DNA of 64,000 nucleotides from Tragulus kanchil (lineage: Eukaryota; Chordata; Mammalia; Artiodactyla; Tragulidae), in contig JAIOJX010000026.1 of NCBI GenBank assembly GCA_022376925.1, positions 203,026,400 through 203,090,399 of the forward strand, given 5' to 3'. The notes under the pieces were generated by a model. It saw nothing but the letters and a program-made list of their open reading frames with translations, searched no databases and was not told the DNA's origin. Positions within the stretch are counted from its first letter, which is position 1. Each line of letters opens with the position of its first letter. A program made the translations under genes and the position numbers. Shown here one piece after another: positions 45,227-57,690 of the stretch.

Positions 45227-46439
45227 GTCTATGTCCTTTGTACCTCTCAAATCTATGCACTTATCCACATTCACATTGCTTCTATCCTAAATAAAACCAT
45301 GAGCTTCTTTCCCATGACTTACTGTAAAAACTTTCTAAGCTCCTTGCCTCCAGCTGTGCCCCAACCAACATCTATTCTCCAGACGGTCATATTTCTGCAA
45401 TGCAGATCTGATCATGCCTCTTCTGCTCTCCAGTATTCCCAAGACAAAACTAAACGCTAGAAAAAGGGGTGGGATTACTGCTAAAGAATTTAAAAAGGAC
45501 TCTGGTCAATACTGCACAGCCTAAATGGGAGAAGAATTTAAAAAAAAGTAAAAGTGTTCATGTGTAGCTGAATCACTCCACTGTACACCTGATACTAACA
45601 AGACATTGTTAATCAACTATACTCCAATATAAATAAAAAGTTAAAAAAAAAGAGATGTTGCTTGATGAGATATTATTTTAGAGGGTGTGGCCAGAGAAGA
45701 TTTCTTTAAGGTGGACACAAGGAAAGATTTAACAAAGACAAACTTCATTAGAATATTTACTGTAAAATGAAGTTTTGTAATATTTTGCAAGTATGATATT
45801 TGACTATGATTGAGTAATATATGAGTATCAGATTAAAGACAGATACCTGTAATATGATTGATATTTTTAGCTTCTGGCAAGAGTAATTTTTTTAAAACTA
45901 TGGTAAAAAATGATGTAACATAAAGTTTAAACCATTTTTAGAATACAGTTAAGTTGCATTAAGTCTGTTTTACCACAATGTGAACTCCAGGACATTTTCA
46001 TCTTGCCAAACTGAAACTGAAACTCATTAAGCACTAGCTCCCCCTCCTCCATTCTTCTAGCCCATGGCAACCATCTTTGTACTTTCTATTTCTGATTTTG
46101 ACTACTTCAGACATTTCATATGAGTTGGGATCATACAGTATTTCTTTCTATGTAACTGATTTATTTCATTCAGTTTAATGTCTGTGAAGTTTGTCCATGT
46201 AGCATGTGACAAGAGTTCCTTCCTTTTTAAAGACTGCTTAATAGTCCACTGATCTTCCAGACCCAGGGATGAAACCCAGGTCTCTCTCATTGCAGGCAGA
46301 ATCTCTACTGTCTGAGCTACCAGGAAAATCTGTCTATGTCCTTTGTACCTCTCAAATCTATGCACTTATCCACATTCACATTGCTTCTATCCTAAATAAA
46401 ACCATGAGCTTCTTTCCCATGACTTACTGTAAAAACTTT

Positions 46440-46965
46440 CTAAGCTCCTTGCCTCCAGCTGTGCCCCAACCAACATCTATTCTCCAGACGGTCATATTTC
46501 TGCAATGCAGATCTGATCATGCCTCTTCTGCTCTCCAGTATTCCCAAGACAAAACTAAACTTTAGAACACGGTGTATAAGACCCTTCACTAACTGGGTTC
46601 TACTGACCTCTCCACCTTTGTTTTTCACCCTTTTACTTTCATATTCTTTATGTCTCAGCCTTCTACACTCTTCACTGTGTTTCTGAAGCATAGTTTCTTT
46701 AAGCATCAATGTAGTGAAATGCTCCCTGAATAGCCTTCTCCCTAGTTCAGGCTGAGCCCTTCTCCTATGTGCTTCTCTGCTACAGAGCAGTTCTCTCTCT
46801 TTGGCATCATATTATAGAGATTTTGCTTTCTTGCCTATATCTCCCATTGAAACCTAAGTTTAAAAAGGGAAGAAACTCTATTTTATCAACAATTTTCCCC
46901 TAATACCTGTCTTATAGTAGGTGATCAATATTTATTCATTCAGTGAATAAATTGCAATGTATTCT
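46440..46965 (+). mobile_element. L2 LINE 3' part
   Basis: The L2 order is clear: 'gatctgatcatgcctcttctg', 'ctctccagtattcccaag', 'gtgtataagacccttcact', 'tgacctctccacc', 'gaaacctaagtttaaaaagg', 'ctaatacctgtcttatagtag' and 'gatcaatatttattcattcag'. Its 5' portion is also present at 45335-45455 through duplication 12. Ancient and non-coding. Confidence 0.75.
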
Positions 46966-47549
46966 AGAAATATTTAAGAAAACATTCTACCCCAAAGGGC
47001 ATGACTACCAGGCACATACACACTTGTCTAATTCTTCCTTAAATCTCCTGCAGGTTTTTCTTACTGTCTCTGTCTGTCCTCTGCTTTCAGAACCGATCCC
47101 CATGCAGACCAAAGCCAGTGTTGGTTTTCCAAGGAGTAGAACTCTAGACCACTTAATACTTTCAAATACTGATGGAATTTTCAAGTCTCTTTAAAACATC
47201 ATCTTGTTCTCCACTACTTGATCGTGATTTCACTTTCCATTTATTCTTTCTCTAGCTTATTTGAAGAGAGAAGATGGAGTGGAGATATCTGCTTCTCATA
47301 CATTGTTTTAAGAATAATTTTATTCACCTTCTCTCTTTCCAAAGCATATTCATAAAGGCAACAGATCCCACAAATCACTATATAGCAGTTATTTCATGAT
47401 TCAGAATTATTAGTATTTGACTACTAAGCCAGGAGGCCGAGATTTTTTTTTTTTTTTGGCTCTTTTAAATTTATGAGGCCAGTAGAGCTCTTAGCCACTT
47501 GCTCTGTCTATTACAACTTTGAGCCACGTTATAATAATAAACTGCCTCG
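46966..47549. other. Non-coding sequence, nothing recognised
   Basis: No gene or clear repeat, apart from a T-run at about 47442-47457. Confidence 0.4.
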
Positions 47550-49683
47550 GCCTGTATGAGGGTCCTAGACTCATGTTTAGATTTGTAAGGTAATAAGTTC
47601 AAGGAAAACTTAGCTGAGGTCTTAATACTCAAATCACTTTGCCTCAGTGTTTATTCTCTATACTAAACATGTCTATAGTATTATACATTTTATACTTTTG
47701 CATTTTTACAAGGTTTTGATGACAAGAAATGCCACATCTGTACATATGAAAGTGGCAGTTACTTCCTCACATGTAGGATAAGTAGACTTTTTATGACATT
47801 GTCATGTAGTTAATTAGTTTTGGCACATCAAAATTCATCCTCCTTAATTGAACATGTAAATATTTGGAGACTGTGGGTTGAACAGTGATTCTAATTCTAA
47901 TATTTTTGTGATAAAAACATTTCCAACAGAAATAAAGGGATGTCAAGTTCAGTTTAAAAGCCAGGTAAATATTAACTGCCAGCAGTCTGTAATGTTTCAA
48001 ATAACTATAGTTGTATTAGAAAGAACAATATTGCATACTGCTTATTTATTTCAGATTTATTGCTCTTTAACTCAGTACTGGCTTTCTTTCCCTTTACTCC
48101 ATTCTTATGTAACAAGTGAAGATTACTTCAAGATTTTCTGTTTTTATAAACAAAATATCTTACCTCATCTACAAGAATATGGTTCATTTCTTTTGCATGT
48201 ACAATCTAGACTAAAATGGGACAAAATTCATCTGGATTTATGTTTATAAAGAAGTCCCCATTATGGTACTCTCCAGCTAATGCTATAGCTTGACAGAGCA
48301 CTGTCTCCCAGCTTCTCAGGACTAGATCCTTCAGCTTTTTCTCTGCTACCTCCTTGTCATCTGTCATGACCTTAAACTCTGGAAGGTTCCTTAATTGCTA
48401 TATAGAACTGTCCCGCACAGGTAAGCATTGCTGCTACCAACGCTCAGACACAGGGTGGTTATGGAGAAATGACCCTTAGTAGTATTTTATAGTTCATTTT
48501 CTCAGATTTCCACTTCTGTTAAGACTAAGTGAGCTCCTACTAGACCCGGAAACTTCACAGACACAATTGTTAATTTTGAATAAACCACATTCAATGACAC
48601 TGATTACAACTTTGAGCCACGTAAAAAAGCCTGTATGAGGGTCCTAGACTCATGTTTAGATTTGTAAGGTAATAAGTTCAAGGAAAACTTAGCTGAGGTC
48701 TTAATACTCAAATCACTTTGCCTCAGTGTTTATTCTCTATACTAAACATGTCTATAGTATTATACATTTTATACTTTTGCATTTTTACAAGGTTTTGATG
48801 ACAAGAAATGCCACATCTGTACATATGAAAGTGGCAGTTACTTCCTCACATGTAGGATAAGTAGACTTTTTATGACATTGTCATGTAGTTAATTAGTTTT
48901 GGCACATCAAAATTCATCCTCCTTAATTGAACATGTAAATATTTGGAGACTGTGGGTTGAACAGTGATTCTAATTCTAATATTTTTGTGATAAAAACATT
49001 TCCAACAGAAATAAAGGGATGTCAAGTTCAGTTTAAAAGCCAGGTAAATATTAACTGCCAGCAGTCTGTAATGTTTCAAATAACTATAGTTGTATTAGAA
49101 AGAACAATATTGCATACTGCTTATTTATTTCAGATTTATTGCTCTTTAACTCAGTACTGGCTTTCTTTCCCTTTACTCCATTCTTATGTAACAAGTGAAG
49201 ATTACTTCAAGATTTTCTGTTTTTATAAACAAAATATCTTACCTCATCTACAAGAATATGGTTCATTTCTTTTGCATGTACAATCTAGACTAAAATGGGA
49301 CAAAATTCATCTGGATTTATGTTTATAAAGAAGTCCCCATTATGGTACTCTCCAGCTAATGCTATAGCTTGACAGAGCACTGTCTCCCAGCTTCTCAGGA
49401 CTAGATCCTTCAGCTTTTTCTCTGCTACCTCCTTGTCATCTGTCATGACCTTAAACTCTGGAAGGTTCCTTAATTGCTATATAGAACTGTCCCGCACAGG
49501 TAAGCATTGCTGCTACCAACGCTCAGACACAGGGTGGTTATGGAGAAATGACCCTTAGTAGTATTTTATAGTTCATTTTCTCAGATTTCCACTTCTGTTA
49601 AGACTAAGTGAGCTCCTACTAGACCCGGAAACTTCACAGACACAATTGTTAATTTTGAATAAACCACATTCAATGACACTGAT
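47550..49683. repeat. Tandem duplication 13 (offset 1,079 bp, corrupted junction)
   Basis: Copy A is 47550-48604 and copy B is 48629-49683. The 24 bp between (48605-48628) repeat TACAACTTTGAGCCACGT from just before copy A, but the following 15 or so bases (TATAATAATAAACTGCCTCG) are replaced by AAAAAA. A 123-codon frame occurs in each copy (47878-48249 and 48957-49328). It has no motif that I recognise and lies in AT-rich non-coding context. Confidence 0.95.
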
Positions 49684-49849
49684 GAGTGAAAAAAGCAAGA
49701 TCTGGTGGGGAGTTAACACTATCAAAGAAGGAAGAACATAATGTGAGTTAATATATTTTTACCTTGAAGGCAGGCCAAAGTTAATGTTGTACTGAGTGGC
49801 TAAACCTTCAATATATAGAGCAAGCTAAAAAGATCCTGCATAGGAAAAA

Positions 49850-50760
49850 ATAAAGAGTGAAAAGGAAATCTATAAACTAGGAGAAAATATTTGCAAACCA
49901 TATATCTGATAAGGTATTAGCTTCCAAAATGTAGAAGATACTCCTATGGCTCAACAGTAAAACAGACAGCGGGTTAATTTATCTAAAGAAGACAAACAGA
50001 TAAAATTATATGAAAAGATGTTCAACATCACTTATATCAGGAAAAATGCAAATCAAAACTACATTGAGTTACTACCTCATATCTGTTTGGATGGCTGTTA
50101 TTAAACAAAGAAGAAGACAAGTACTAATGTGGGTAAAAATAAATTGGAACTACTGCACACTGTTAGTGAGAGTGCAAAATGGTATAACCACCAAGGAAGA
50201 CAGAATAGTAGTTCTTTCAAAAATTGGAAATAGAAATTCCATATGTTCCAACAATCTCAATAAGATGTAGTTATCCAAAAGGGTTGAAACCTATGTCTTG
50301 AAGAAATGTTTGTACTTGTATGTTTCCTGCAGCATTGTTCATAATAACCAAGATGAAGAAGCAACCTAAAGTCCATAGAGAAATGAATGAATAAAGAAAA
50401 GCTGGTATACATATACAATGGAATGTTATTCAACCTTAAAAAAGAAAGAAATTCTGCAATGTGAATGGGTCTTGACTGCCTTATGCTGAATGAATGTCAA
50501 CCACAAAAGGACGAATACTGCATGATTCTGCCTATATGGCATGTATAAAATAGTCAAACTCATGGAAGCAGAGGGTAGAATAGTAGTTGCCAGGAACTGG
50601 GTCAGTGGAGATAGGAAGTTGCTAATCAATGGGTGTAAAGTTTCAGTTATACAAGATGAGTATGTTCTAGAGATCTGCTGTGTAACCTTGTGCTTAAAAA
50701 AATACTGTAATGTACACTTAAGATTTTGCCAAGAGGTAGATACCATTTTGTGTTCTTAAC
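49850..50760 (+). mobile_element. L1M ORF2 end and 3' UTR, degraded
   Basis: The order of degenerate ORF2 blocks is diagnostic: 'aggagaaaatatttgcaaac', 'gatgttcaacatcac', 'atgcaaatcaaaactacattg', 'ggaactactgcacactgttag', 'gcagcattgttcataataacc', 'tacatatacaatggaatgtta' and 'ttcaaccttaaaaaagaaag'. The 3' UTR follows with 'gatagaatagtagttgccagg' and 'gtaatgtacacttaag'. Stop codons and frameshifts throughout. The part from 50284 is repeated by duplication 14. Confidence 0.85.
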
Positions 50761-52480
50761 ACACACACACATGCACATCCAATATAAAATCTAGTTTTTT
50801 CTGCCAAAAGAATGCTACTGGAAAATGAACGAGTGAGAAGGGAGTCCTGAAAAGGAGAGAGCCAGAGATATCAGGTGGTTCTGTATGTGAGTGATTCCCA
50901 GATCTCTGACTGATCCCAGTATGATGTGTGCTTAAGACAGGCTGGGTAGAAGAGAGGCTTAAGAGGGAGGAGGGGATATATGTATATTTACAGCTGATTT
51001 ATGTTGTACACCAGAAACTAACACAGTATTGTAAAGCAATTATCCTCTAATGAAAAACTAATTATTATAAAATGAAAAAGTTTTTTTTTTTTAAAAGACA
51101 GGCTGGAAGGTGCTCAACAGACGATAAAACAATTGAACTGGGTTTTAAGCTGTTATTTGCAATTTGGGCTTAACCAAGGTGAATGCTTGCTAAAACAAAC
51201 AAAAAGGCCTTTTAGAAGATTCTAACTAGAATCTCTATAACCTTAACAATACCTGGTATAAAATTCAAAATCATTCAACATCCATAAAACTATGATAATG
51301 TGACTCATTTTCAAGAAAATAACAATAAAGATAAACCTTAAGATGATGCAGATGTTGAAATTTGTTAGCAAGGATTTTGAAACCTATGTCTTGAAGAAAT
51401 GTTTGTACTTGTATGTTTCCTGCAGCATTGTTCATAATAACCAAGATGAAGAAGCAACCTAAAGTCCATAGAGAAATGAATGAATAAAGAAAAGCTGGTA
51501 TACATATACAATGGAATGTTATTCAACCTTAAAAAAGAAAGAAATTCTGCAATGTGAATGGGTCTTGACTGCCTTATGCTGAATGAATGTCAACCACAAA
51601 AGGACGAATACTGCATGATTCTGCCTATATGGCATGTATAAAATAGTCAAACTCATGGAAGCAGAGGGTAGAATAGTAGTTGCCAGGAACTGGGTCAGTG
51701 GAGATAGGAAGTTGCTAATCAATGGGTGTAAAGTTTCAGTTATACAAGATGAGTATGTTCTAGAGATCTGCTGTGTAACCTTGTGCTTAAAAAAATACTG
51801 TAATGTACACTTAAGATTTTGCCAAGAGGTAGATACCATTTTGTGTTCTTAACACACACACACATGCACATCCAATATAAAATCTAGTTTTTTCTGCCAA
51901 AAGAATGCTACTGGAAAATGAACGAGTGAGAAGGGAGTCCTGAAAAGGAGAGAGCCAGAGATATCAGGTGGTTCTGTATGTGAGTGATTCCCAGATCTCT
52001 GACTGATCCCAGTATGATGTGTGCTTAAGACAGGCTGGGTAGAAGAGAGGCTTAAGAGGGAGGAGGGGATATATGTATATTTACAGCTGATTTATGTTGT
52101 ACACCAGAAACTAACACAGTATTGTAAAGCAATTATCCTCTAATGAAAAACTAATTATTATAAAATGAAAAAGTTTTTTTTTTTTTTTAAAAGACAGGCT
52201 GGAAGGTGCTCAACAGACGATAAAACAATTGAACTGGGTTTTAAGCTGTTATTTGCAATTTGGGCTTAACCAAGGTGAATGCTTGCTAAAACAAACAAAA
52301 AGGCCTTTTAGAAGATTCTAACTAGAATCTCTATAACCTTAACAATACCTGGTATAAAATTCAAAATCATTCAACATCCATAAAACTATGATAATGTGAC
52401 TCATTTTCAAGAGAAAAATAACAATAAAGATAAACCTTAAGATGATGCAGATGTTGAAATTTGTTAGCAAGGATTTTGAA
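50284..52480. repeat. Tandem duplication 14 (offset 1,093 rising to 1,099 bp)
   Basis: Copy A is about 50284-51378 and copy B is about 51377-52480, joined at TTTTGAA. Copy B has a longer T-run (about 52165) and GAGAAAAATAAC where copy A has GAAAATAAC (about 51317). The unit carries the L1M 3' end, a second L1 tail and part of a further L1M fragment. Confidence 0.93.
50975..51090 (+). mobile_element. L1 3' terminus fragment
   Basis: Contains 'tatttacagctgatttatg', 'gtacaccagaaactaacac', 'attgtaaagcaattatcctc' and an A/T-rich tail, the usual end of ruminant L1. A second copy lies at about 52070-52185. Confidence 0.75.
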
Positions 52481-53270
52481 GCAGTTATCTTAGTTAGGCT
52501 CAGGGACATAATTTTCACAAAGTGTAAAAAAATAGGACTCTTCAGTGGATAATTAGAAAATATTAAAAAGAATAACATGAAAATTGTACAACTGAGTATA
52601 TCACATAAGAAAGTAAAAGTCAGGAAATACGCTTAACAGTAGAACAGAGATGATAGAAGAAAGATTCAGTAAATTAGACGACAGAAGTTATAGACTATGA
52701 AGAACAGAGAAAAAACTTGAATGAATAGAATCTCAGGAATTGGTGAAACAATGTCTGAAGGTCTAAAATATGTATAATAAGAGTTACAGAGGACTATAGA
52801 GAAAGAATAGGTGCCAAAAAATGACAAACATTTCCAAATTTACACATTTAAGAAGCTGAGAACAATGCACAAAGGATGAATAAGAAGAAAACCATGCCTG
52901 AGTATATCATACATTGTTAAGAGCTAAAGATAAGCAGAAAACATTGAAATACTCCACATGTCATTAGAATATGACATACTTCATATAGAAGAACAGTGAT
53001 TCAAATGACTCTTAGTGTCTTAGCAGAAACAATGAAGGACAGTTCAGAAGAGAGCAATATTTAAGTTGCTGAAAGAAAAATGAAAAGAAATATCCAGTAG
53101 AAATATTCCCCAGGAATGAAAGCAAAGCAAAGAAATTTTCACATGGGAAAAAAAAAAAAACTAAGATTAAAATATTTTTGTTGCTCAGGGGACGTGAACT
53201 ACATGAAATACTTGTACATAAACAGTATAAGTAGGATGTTACTACAACTTCTACTGGTACTTTCCCAAAT
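52480..53270 (+). mobile_element. L1M/HAL1-like fragment, degraded
   Basis: Degenerate blocks in L1M order: 'gattcagtaaattagacgac', 'tttaagaagctgagaacaatg', 'gaagaaaaccatgcctgag', 'gctaaagataagcagaaaac', 'gttgctgaaagaaaaatg', 'ggaatgaaagcaaagcaaag' and 'gtgaactacatgaaata'. The preceding stretch in the duplication (from about 51110) probably belongs to the same element. No intact frame. Confidence 0.6.
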
Positions 53271-53331
53271 GTTAGTGATTACAGAAAGAAAGTAATTTAC
53301 TCTATGTTAAAGTTCCAGACTTGTTTGAAGG

Positions 53332-53546
53332 CAAGGGTTGACTAAATGTGGTCTGTGGGCCAAATCTAATCTGTGGCTCATTTTTGTTTATTGGTCTATT
53401 ATTATATTTCTTAAGTCTATTTGTTTATTTATTATCTATAGCTGCTTTCTCATTTCAATAGCAGAACTGATTAGTTATGATAGAGACTAGCAAAACTTAA
53501 AATATATAATATTTAGATTTTTACCCCCAAAATGTTCTCACCCCTG
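53332..53546 (+). mobile_element. Non-autonomous hAT DNA transposon (MER-type)
   Basis: Terminal inverted repeats are visible as CAAGGGTTGAC at the start and CACCCCTG at the end. Inner blocks such as 'gtctgtgggccaaatct', 'ttgtttatttattatctatag', 'ctgctttctcatttcaatagc', 'agaactgattagttatgatag' and 'aaaacttaaaatat' match a common mammalian hAT-derived element. I leave the exact family name open. Confidence 0.7.
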
Positions 53547-54692
53547 TTCTAGAGTCCTTGATCCAGCTGGCTTCTCAGTCTGTCTTCACACCAGTGTGGG
53601 CTGCACAGTATCACCATAATTCTGAGTCTAGGCTAAATGATACTGGGGCACTGAGAGAAGATCAACTTTCATTCTTATTCCAAATAGGTCTACCTGCCAC
53701 ACACTTTTATCACACCCTTGTATTGACCTATTCTTAGAATTATGAAAATGAAAATTTCTTTTCCTTTGAGCATAAACTCATTCCTTATCCTTGGAACATG
53801 CAAGGTCCTATGGACCTGAAGTAATAGTCATATAATGATTTTGCCATAGAGTACTCCCTAAAGTTTGATTTATTTGAATTTGAATGTACTGATTTATCAA
53901 CTTTCAGCCAAGATGAGGCTGCTTAGCTTAAGCCTAGTCCCATTTCAATGTGTCCTCTTCAAAAATTCTTGGAATTCAGCCTCACTTGGGGCTAACTTGT
54001 TACACATACAAAAAAGTACACATATTCACAAAGGCATGTCTGTTTTATTTCCACATTTTATAATCTCACTTATTTAAATAAACTTGTTTATGTATGAAAT
54101 TCCAGTAGTTATTCAAATATACCTTAAAAGGGAGCCATGGAGTGGTTCCCAAGTAACTTCAGACATGTAGTTGATCCCTTGGCAAGGTTCCTAGGTTTCT
54201 TGGGACAAACAAGGTATTCTCCCATGCCTAACCAAAGGTGCAATCTGTGTTGCTCAGATTATATGCTCTGATTATATTTGTCATTGTACAATATTGAATG
54301 TTTCTCTGAGGAGAGTCTACTGGCCATTTCCACTGCCCAATCACCCGTGCTGCCGCAAACATGGATTGTATGAATCTTTATTCTGTGTATTCCTCCTTTG
54401 ATAGGCACCTGTTATGGATACATGAGTCTTATTACAGATGCACGGTATATCTCAGTGCCTGAATAATTGTATATATCTTTAAGGAGAATGAAATATTATT
54501 TCACACATTCCTTGAATTCTTTGACAGTGAAGGAAGCTCTTAATCTTAAGTCTACTCCAACATAGCAGAAGCACTTTTACCCATTTTTCTCTGTATCCTT
54601 AGAAATCAGCAAAAGTACATTTATTAGGAACACAATAATCTTTTAGAAGCAGGTAATTGTATTAACCATTGTTAATGGCACACTCTTATCCT
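53547..54692. other. Non-coding sequence, nothing recognised
   Basis: No gene or clear repeat seen. Confidence 0.4.
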
Positions 54693-54710
54693 CAGTCCAT
54701 GTGGTTTTAT

Positions 54711-54992
54711 TTATTTATCTTTTTTTGGGGGGGGTGGGGATGGGCAGGCTACTTCTATTGGTTTTTCATTTCTCTATTTTCATCCGTCTTTGTTCTTTGG
54801 CTCCTGTGGGCCTCCCATTGCGGTGGCCTCTGTCGTCGCTCTGGGCACATGCGCGCCAGAGTCTGGCTCGGTAATTGGACACATCAGTCCAGCTGCTCTG
54901 CGGCACGTGGGATCTTCCCAGGCCAGGGATCGAACCGGCGCCCCTTGCACTGCAAGGCGGTGTCCTTACCAGCTGGATCACCAGGGGAAGCC
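54711..54992 (-). mobile_element. Young CHR-derived SINE, antisense, internally deleted
   Basis: A perfect 18-bp target-site duplication, CAGTCCATGTGGTTTTAT, flanks it (54693-54710 and 54993-55010). It has the family tail (CTATTGGTTTTTCATTTCTC), head and B-box complement (GGGATCGAACCGGCGCC). It lacks about 15 bp in the middle, where other copies have a CAGAGCGCCGG-type block before CTCTGGGC, and its G-rich block is shortened. Confidence 0.93.
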
Positions 54993-55035
54993 CAGTCCAT
55001 GTGGTTTTATGTGTTTTTTTTTTTTTTTTCCTTTT

Positions 55036-57104
55036 CCATAGGTCATCATTTTGTGTATGACATATGTGTGTCTGTATTCTTATAAAATGTATATCATTTT
55101 TGTATGTATGAGATTAATTTTATGATAGCCTTTTCCTATAAAACTTGTCCATATTTTCAAAGCATGCAGCACAATCGTTTTTAAAAATGTATCTGTATAT
55201 TTTACATATATTTGTTAGTATTATTTCTGATTGCTGCATAACAATACATGCTATGAATGCATCTACTATATTTATTTCCAATTTTACTAGGTATGGACAC
55301 TTAGAATGACCCTGAGAAGCACCATAATAAATTTTCTTTTTCAGTTTGTTTAGATTGTCCTCAGAAGTGAAGTTCTTGGATAATTAGAGCAATAGAAATA
55401 GACCTCACTGTAGACTTTACTAGCAATGCATATTAGCAATGCATATAGCAATGCCCAGTTTCAAGCTTCTATATTTTAACCATCTGTTGGGGTAGAGTGT
55501 TATCTCATTATTATTTTGATTTATGTTTCTCCAATATCTAGTGAAGCTAAGAATGTCTCTACATGGGATGCTATGTTTTCTTTCCTCTGAGTTTCCTATT
55601 TATATTATTTGTCTGTTTTTCTTTTGCGTCTTCCCTTTTCTTTTCTTTCGTAGGAGTTCTTTATATAGTCTGGATACTAAACTTTTGTTAGTTCTATATA
55701 TTTCAAGTATTTTCTATTAATCTATAATTTATCATTCATTCACATATTAAAACATTGCTTGAAGTGTATTTCATTGAACTGAGAAACATGATTACAAGGA
55801 ATTTGATACATACCTTTGCTTTCAACTTAGATTTTATATTTTTAGAATCTTATTTTAGAAGTGCTTTCACATACTAAATTTACAAAGATACTCATTTTTT
55901 TAACCTTTAAAGACTTATCTTCCACACTTAGGTATTTAATCTACCTTGAATTCATGTATTCAAAATAAAACCCAGCTTTTCTTTAGCTCCAAAAACCAAG
56001 ATAATTTTCTAACCCTTCAACTGTGCAATCCATTTTCCTCACTGATTTTAAATATAATCTTTAATTTTTATTGCCCATAGGTCATCATTTTGTGTATGAC
56101 ATATGTGTGTCTGTATTCTTATAAAATGTATATCATTTTTGTATGTATGAGATTAATTTTATGATAGCCTTTTCCTATAAAACTTGTCCATATTTTCAAA
56201 GCATGCAGCACAATCGTTTTTAAAAATGTATCTGTATATTTTACATATATTTGTTAGTATTATTTCTGATTGCTGCATAACAATACATGCTATGAATGCA
56301 TCTACTATATTTATTTCCAATTTTACTAGGTATGGACACTTAGAATGACCCTGAGAAGCACCATAATAAATTTTCTTTTTCAGTTTGTTTAGATTGTCCT
56401 CAGAAGTGAAGTTCTTGGATAATTAGAGCAATAGAAATAGACCTCACTGTAGACTTTACTAGCAATGCATATTAGCAATGCATATAGCAATGCCCAGTTT
56501 CAAGCTTCTATATTTTAACCATCTGTTGGGGTAGAGTGTTATCTCATTATTATTTTGATTTATGTTTCTCCAATATCTAGTGAAGCTAAGAATGTCTCTA
56601 CATGGGATGCTATGTTTTCTTTCCTCTGAGTTTCCTATTTATATTATTTGTCTGTTTTTCTTTTGCGTCTTCCCTTTTCTTTTCTTTCGTAGGAGTTCTT
56701 TATATAGTCTGGATACTAAACTTTTGTTAGTTCTATATATTTCAAGTATTTTCTATTAATCTATAATTTATCATTCATTCACATATTAAAACATTGCTTG
56801 AAGTGTATTTCATTGAACTGAGAAACATGATTACAAGGAATTTGATACATACCTTTGCTTTCAACTTAGATTTTATATTTTTAGAATCTTATTTTAGAAG
56901 TGCTTTCACATACTAAATTTACAAAGATACTCATTTTTTTAACCTTTAAAGACTTATCTTCCACACTTAGGTATTTAATCTACCTTGAATTCATGTATTC
57001 AAAATAAAACCCAGCTTTTCTTTAGCTCCAAAAACCAAGATAATTTTCTAACCCTTCAACTGTGCAATCCATTTTCCTCACTGATTTTAAATATAATCTT
57101 TAAT
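55036..57104. repeat. Tandem duplication 15 (offset 1,039 bp, the shortest)
   Basis: Copy A is 55036-56065 and copy B is 56075-57104, with TTTTATTGC at the join. The copies lie within an antisense L1M. No differences seen in the parts I compared. Confidence 0.95.
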
Positions 57105-57690
57105 ATATTATATTGGCATGAGCCCATAGGTGAGCATTCTGTTCTGTTCTACTTTATTTCTGTACAGAAATATTATGGTTTTATTGTTATAGGTTTCTAA
57201 TGTAACTTAACATCTCAATTGGCTGATTTCTCCTTATTTGTTACTCTTGTTCAAATTTACTCTGCTCTTCTTGGGTAGTTATTCTTACATAAATATTAGT
57301 ATGTATTTCAGGCTCATTAGAATATTCATCTCAAATTTTGATTGAGACTATAAAGAATTTGTAAATTTATTTAGGAGCAAAGTCATTGTCTTTATTGGTT
57401 TAAGTCATACATCCTAAATCCATGAACATAGTTGTCTGTTCTTCATGTACTGAGGCTTTTTTCTATGTCTAAAATTGAATTGTAAATATTCTCCCTGAAA
57501 TTTGTTTTAGATTCATTTTTAAATTGATTTGTCTTTGTTATCATTTTTGTGTTGGTTTGATCAAATGAAAGTATTTAACAGTGGAAAAATCAGATAATTT
57601 TTTACCTTTCAAGGAATTTTTCCTTTTAATCTAAATTGCCAGATCAATGGACATTAATTTGCTTGTAATAATCTTGGGGTGGGGAAATTA
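55170..57690 (-). mobile_element. Long antisense L1M (ORF2 and 3' region), degraded
   Basis: Reversed ORF2 blocks run in order: 'attgctgcataacaatacatg', 'gttcttggataattagagc', 'tatctcattattattttgat', 'gtaggagttctttatatag', 'tggatactaaacttttgtt', 'aatctaccttgaattcatg', 'aaacccagcttttctttag', 'tctgttctgttctactttat', 'gaatttgtaaatttattt' and 'aaggaatttttccttttaatc'. It is heavily mutated with no coding capacity. Duplications 15 and 16 make parts appear two or three times (continuing to about 58750), so the true element is shorter than the span suggests. Confidence 0.7.

Larger units (their letters stand above)
44391..46560. repeat. Tandem duplication 12 (offset 1,105 bp, corrupted junction)
   Basis: Copy A is 44391-45455 and copy B is 45496-46560. 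The 40 bp between (45456-45495) are a deletion-rich rendering of the sequence just before copy A (about 44316-44360): GAGAAAAAGGGGGTGGGG becomes AGAAAAAGGGGTGGG, and CACTGCTGTATTTTAAATGG becomes ACTGCTAAAG..TTTAAAA. This is the clearest example of raw-read noise at a junction. Confidence 0.95.

Noticed and set aside
47878..48249. A 123-codon frame conserved in two copies
   Set aside because: It is identical only because the kilobase is duplicated. There is no recognisable domain, the composition is AT-driven, and identical copies give no evidence of selection.
49850..53270. A functional LINE-1
   Set aside because: ORF2 blocks are recognisable but broken by stops and indels, and the 5' half and ORF1 are not intact.
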